NCBI RefSeq assembly: GCF_026339875.1
Contig: NZ_JAPEPZ010000001.1
Coordinates: forward strand, 372,001-436,000
Direction of reading: 5' to 3'
Length of the DNA stretch: 64,000 bases
From: Streptomyces sp. NBC_01571
Lineage (GTDB): Bacteria; Actinomycetota; Actinomycetes; Streptomycetales; Streptomycetaceae
In this document: positions 62,179-64,000 of the stretch, piece after piece
How the letters are laid out: each line of letters begins with the position of its first letter
How positions within the stretch are numbered: position 1 is the first letter of the stretch
The notes under the pieces: model-generated
Told to the model about the DNA's origin: nothing
What the model saw: the letters and a program-made list of their open reading frames with translations, nothing else
Database searches by the model: none
Position numbers and translations under genes: made by a program

Positions 62179-62457
62179 TCGCCGTTCTCGACCAGTTCCC
62201 CACCACTTGCAAGGGTTTGTCGTGGCCATTCAGCGCCAAGTGATCGAACGGCCTCCCACCGCCGGCCGGCCGGAAGCGGTCGCCCGGGACCGGCGCTCGT
62301 CGCCCTAGCCACGGCAGCCGGCGGCCCGACCACCACGTCTCGCCACCCCGACACCAGGTACGAACCCTTTCCGCCCCGCCCACTCCCCCGGGCATCAGCC
62401 GACGAGCACGCACAGCAGGCGTGCCGACCGGCGCCGCACATCTTCTGGAGGTACCGC

Positions 62458-64000
62458 ATGTCTCATTCCCCCGTGTCGGATCCGCTCGCCGAGCTGTCCG
62501 CAGCAGGCGTCTCGGTCTGGCTGGACGACCTGTCCCGTGAGCTGCTGGCCGGGGGTGAGCTGGAGAAACTGATCGCGGACAAGCATGTCGTAGGGGTCAC
62601 GACGAACCCCACGATCTTCGCCTCCGCGCTCTCCAAAGGGGACCGCTACAGCGAGCAACTGCGCCTGCTGGGCGGCAAGGGCGTGAGCGTCGACGACGCC
62701 GTCCTCGCCCTCACCACCGACGACGTACGGGCCGCCTGCCAGACGTTCGGCCCTGTGCACCTGCGCACCGGCGGGACCGACGGGCGGGTCTCCATCGAGG
62801 TCGACCCCCGCCTGGCACGGGACAGCGATGCCACGATCGACCAGGCACGGAAACTGTGGGAGACCGTCGACCGGCCGAATCTTCTGGTCAAGATCCCGGC
62901 CACCCGCGAGGGACTGGCCGCGATCACCGCCGTCGTCGCCCAGGGCATCAGCGTCAACGTCACGCTGATCTTCTCCCTGGACCGCTATCGCGCGGTGATG
63001 GACGCCTACCTGACCGGACTGGAGCAGGCCCAGGCCGCCGGCCACGACCTGGCGGACATCCACTCCGTCGCCTCGTTCTTCGTCTCCCGCGTCGACACCG
63101 AGGTCGACCGCCGCCTCGACGCCCTCGGCACCCCCGAGGCCCAGGCGCTCAAGGGCAAAGCCGCGATCGCCAACGCCCGGCTCGCCCACCAGGCCTATGC
63201 GGAGATGACCGCCGGGTCCCGCTGGCAGGCCCTCGCCGCGGCCGGCGCCCGCCCGCAGCGGCCTCTGTGGGCGTCCACCGGGGTCAAGAACCCGGCGTAC
63301 CCCGACACGATGTACGTCAGTGAACTCGTCATCGCGGGCACCGTGAACACCATGCCCGGCAGCACGCTGACGGCGTTCGCCGACCACGGCACCCTGCCCT
63401 CCGACGCGCCGGCCGCCGATGACTACGCCGCCTCGACAGCCCACTTCGAGGCGCTGCGACGCGCAGGAGTCGACTTCACGGACGTCACGGACACCCTCGA
63501 ACGCGAAGGGCTCGCCAAGTTCGAGGACAGCTGGAGCGAACTCACCGCCTCGGTGGACCGCGAGATGCGTGCCGTCTCCACCGACGAGCCGGGTTCCCGC
63601 CCGTCCCCGAAGAAGTCGGCGGGCGCAGACCTGCTGGCGATCTACCTCAACGACCACCTGGCCGGCGCGACCGCCGGACTGGAACTCTTCCGACGGGCCG
63701 CACAGACGCAGAAGGACCAGGAACACGGCACCACGCTGGCGGAACTCGCCCACGCGGTGGAGCAGGACCGTGACTCGCTGACGCAGATCATGACCGACCT
63801 GGGAGTGTCGACCGACCACGCGAAGGTGGCCCTCGGCTGGTTCGCCGAGAAGGCGGGCCGCATCAAGCCCAACGGCCATCTCTTCTCCCGCTCCCCGCTC
63901 AGCGACGTCCTGGAGCTGGAGTCCATGCTGCTGGGTGTCCAGGCCAAGTCGGCATGCTGGCGGGTCCTGCGGGCCCTGGCGGACTCCGACGAGCGACTTT
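62458..64000 (+). CDS. tal: transaldolase with a fused C-terminal domain (incomplete at the window edge)
   Basis: A frame open from ATG 62458 (GGAGG upstream) to the end of the window, at least 514 codons. Residues 1-~375 are a bacterial transaldolase of the actinobacterial type: [20 protein letters not shown]145 as Schiff-base lysine in [31 protein letters not shown] and [20 protein letters not shown]. Transaldolases of this group normally stop near residue 375; here, after PSPKKSAG, a helical domain follows from about residue 388 ([20 protein letters not shown] ... [20 protein letters not shown]). I know that domain as a stand-alone uncharacterised Streptomyces protein of about 170 aa. It transfers dihydroxyacetone units in the pentose phosphate pathway; the fused part has no known function. 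Confidence 0.88.
   Translation, partial: MSHSPVSDPLAELSAAGVSVWLDDLSRELLAGGELEKLIADKHVVGVTTNPTIFASALSKGDRYSEQLRLLGGKGVSVDDAVLALTTDDVRAACQTFGPVHLRTGGTDGRVSIEVDPRLARDSDATIDQARKLWETVDRPNLLVKIPATREGLAAITAVVAQGISVNVTLIFSLDRYRAVMDAYLTGLEQAQAAGHDLADIHSVASFFVSRVDTEVDRRLDALGTPEAQALKGKAAIANARLAHQAYAEMTAGSRWQALAAAGARPQRPLWASTGVKNPAYPDTMYVSELVIAGTVNTMPGSTLTAFADHGTLPSDAPAADDYAASTAHFEALRRAGVDFTDVTDTLEREGLAKFEDSWSELTASVDREMRAVSTDEPGSRPSPKKSAGADLLAIYLNDHLAGATAGLELFRRAAQTQKDQEHGTTLAELAHAVEQDRDSLTQIMTDLGVSTDHAKVALGWFAEKAGRIKPNGHLFSRSPLSDVLELESMLLGVQAKSACWRVLRALADSDERL

Noticed and set aside
1..64000. tRNA genes, rRNA genes, CRISPR arrays, prophage structural genes and a replication origin
   Set aside because: Nothing of the kind was seen: no cloverleaf-like sequence ending in a CCA-type acceptor, no regularly spaced repeats and no phage capsid or terminase motifs.

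Overview
The base composition (high GC with strong third-position GC), the frequent GTG/TTG starts, the gene families and the intergenic style all point to a Streptomyces or close relative. The window looks like accessory or chromosome-arm DNA: secreted hydrolases and regulators alternate with orphan immunity genes, broken genes and transposon remnants. No tRNA, rRNA or CRISPR array was seen.

Layout. 1-3105: a CUT2-type sugar ABC permease and ATPase followed by a LacI regulator. 3190-5382: an integrase tail, an Imm21 immunity protein and two small cytosolic proteins, a degraded toxin/immunity-type island. 5506-8384: a MarR regulator and an MMPL exporter with a perfect MarR-like palindrome between them. 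8538-10182: an ATPase-domain fragment, a Doc-like toxin fragment, a decayed IS5-family transposase and a HEAT-repeat protein. 10424-15766: small exported proteins and a 1424-residue GH87-type alpha-1,3-glucanase. 16503-17013: a PAS/ATPase regulator gene that appears internally deleted and partly inverted. 17679-19747: an orphan ctaD copy with a coupled small membrane protein. 19845-26734: PucR and LuxR regulators, a PETase/cutinase-type polyester hydrolase, a cupin with a coupled 37-aa ORF, and a nitronate monooxygenase. 27060-32247: a Tat-exported phosphoesterase, a fungal-type GH54 arabinofuranosidase and a DUF4232 protein. 32572-34688: a graveyard of four truncated genes. 34789-40359: two TetR regulators, an acyltransferase and an SDR. 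40569-43686: a quinone oxidoreductase gene interrupted by a complete IS607-family element (serine recombinase TnpA plus TnpB). 43815-53220: an SDR, a GH31 glycosidase with CBM35-like modules, a TOPRIM protein, two ECF sigma factors, a hydrolase and a YciI protein. 53498-64000: an RsbQ-RsbP energy-stress pair, an SPW membrane protein, a DJ-1/PfpI protein, small proteins, HAD and F420-type enzymes, a FUSC protein and a transaldolase fused to an extra C-terminal domain.

How it works together. The 53-64 kb segment is the most coherent system: the RsbQ hydrolase and RsbP phosphatase form a translationally coupled pair of the type that activates sigma-B in Bacillus. Three nearby genes carry upstream GNNT-N15-GGGTA(C/G) matches to the sigma-B-type promoter, so this may be a local general-stress module. 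The sugar transporter and the secreted GH87, GH54, GH31 and polyester hydrolases suggest a saprophytic polymer-degrading life. The most striking single structure is the IS607/TnpB insertion: the original target gene can be read back across the junction, and the insertion defines the guide sequence of the TnpB-associated RNA.
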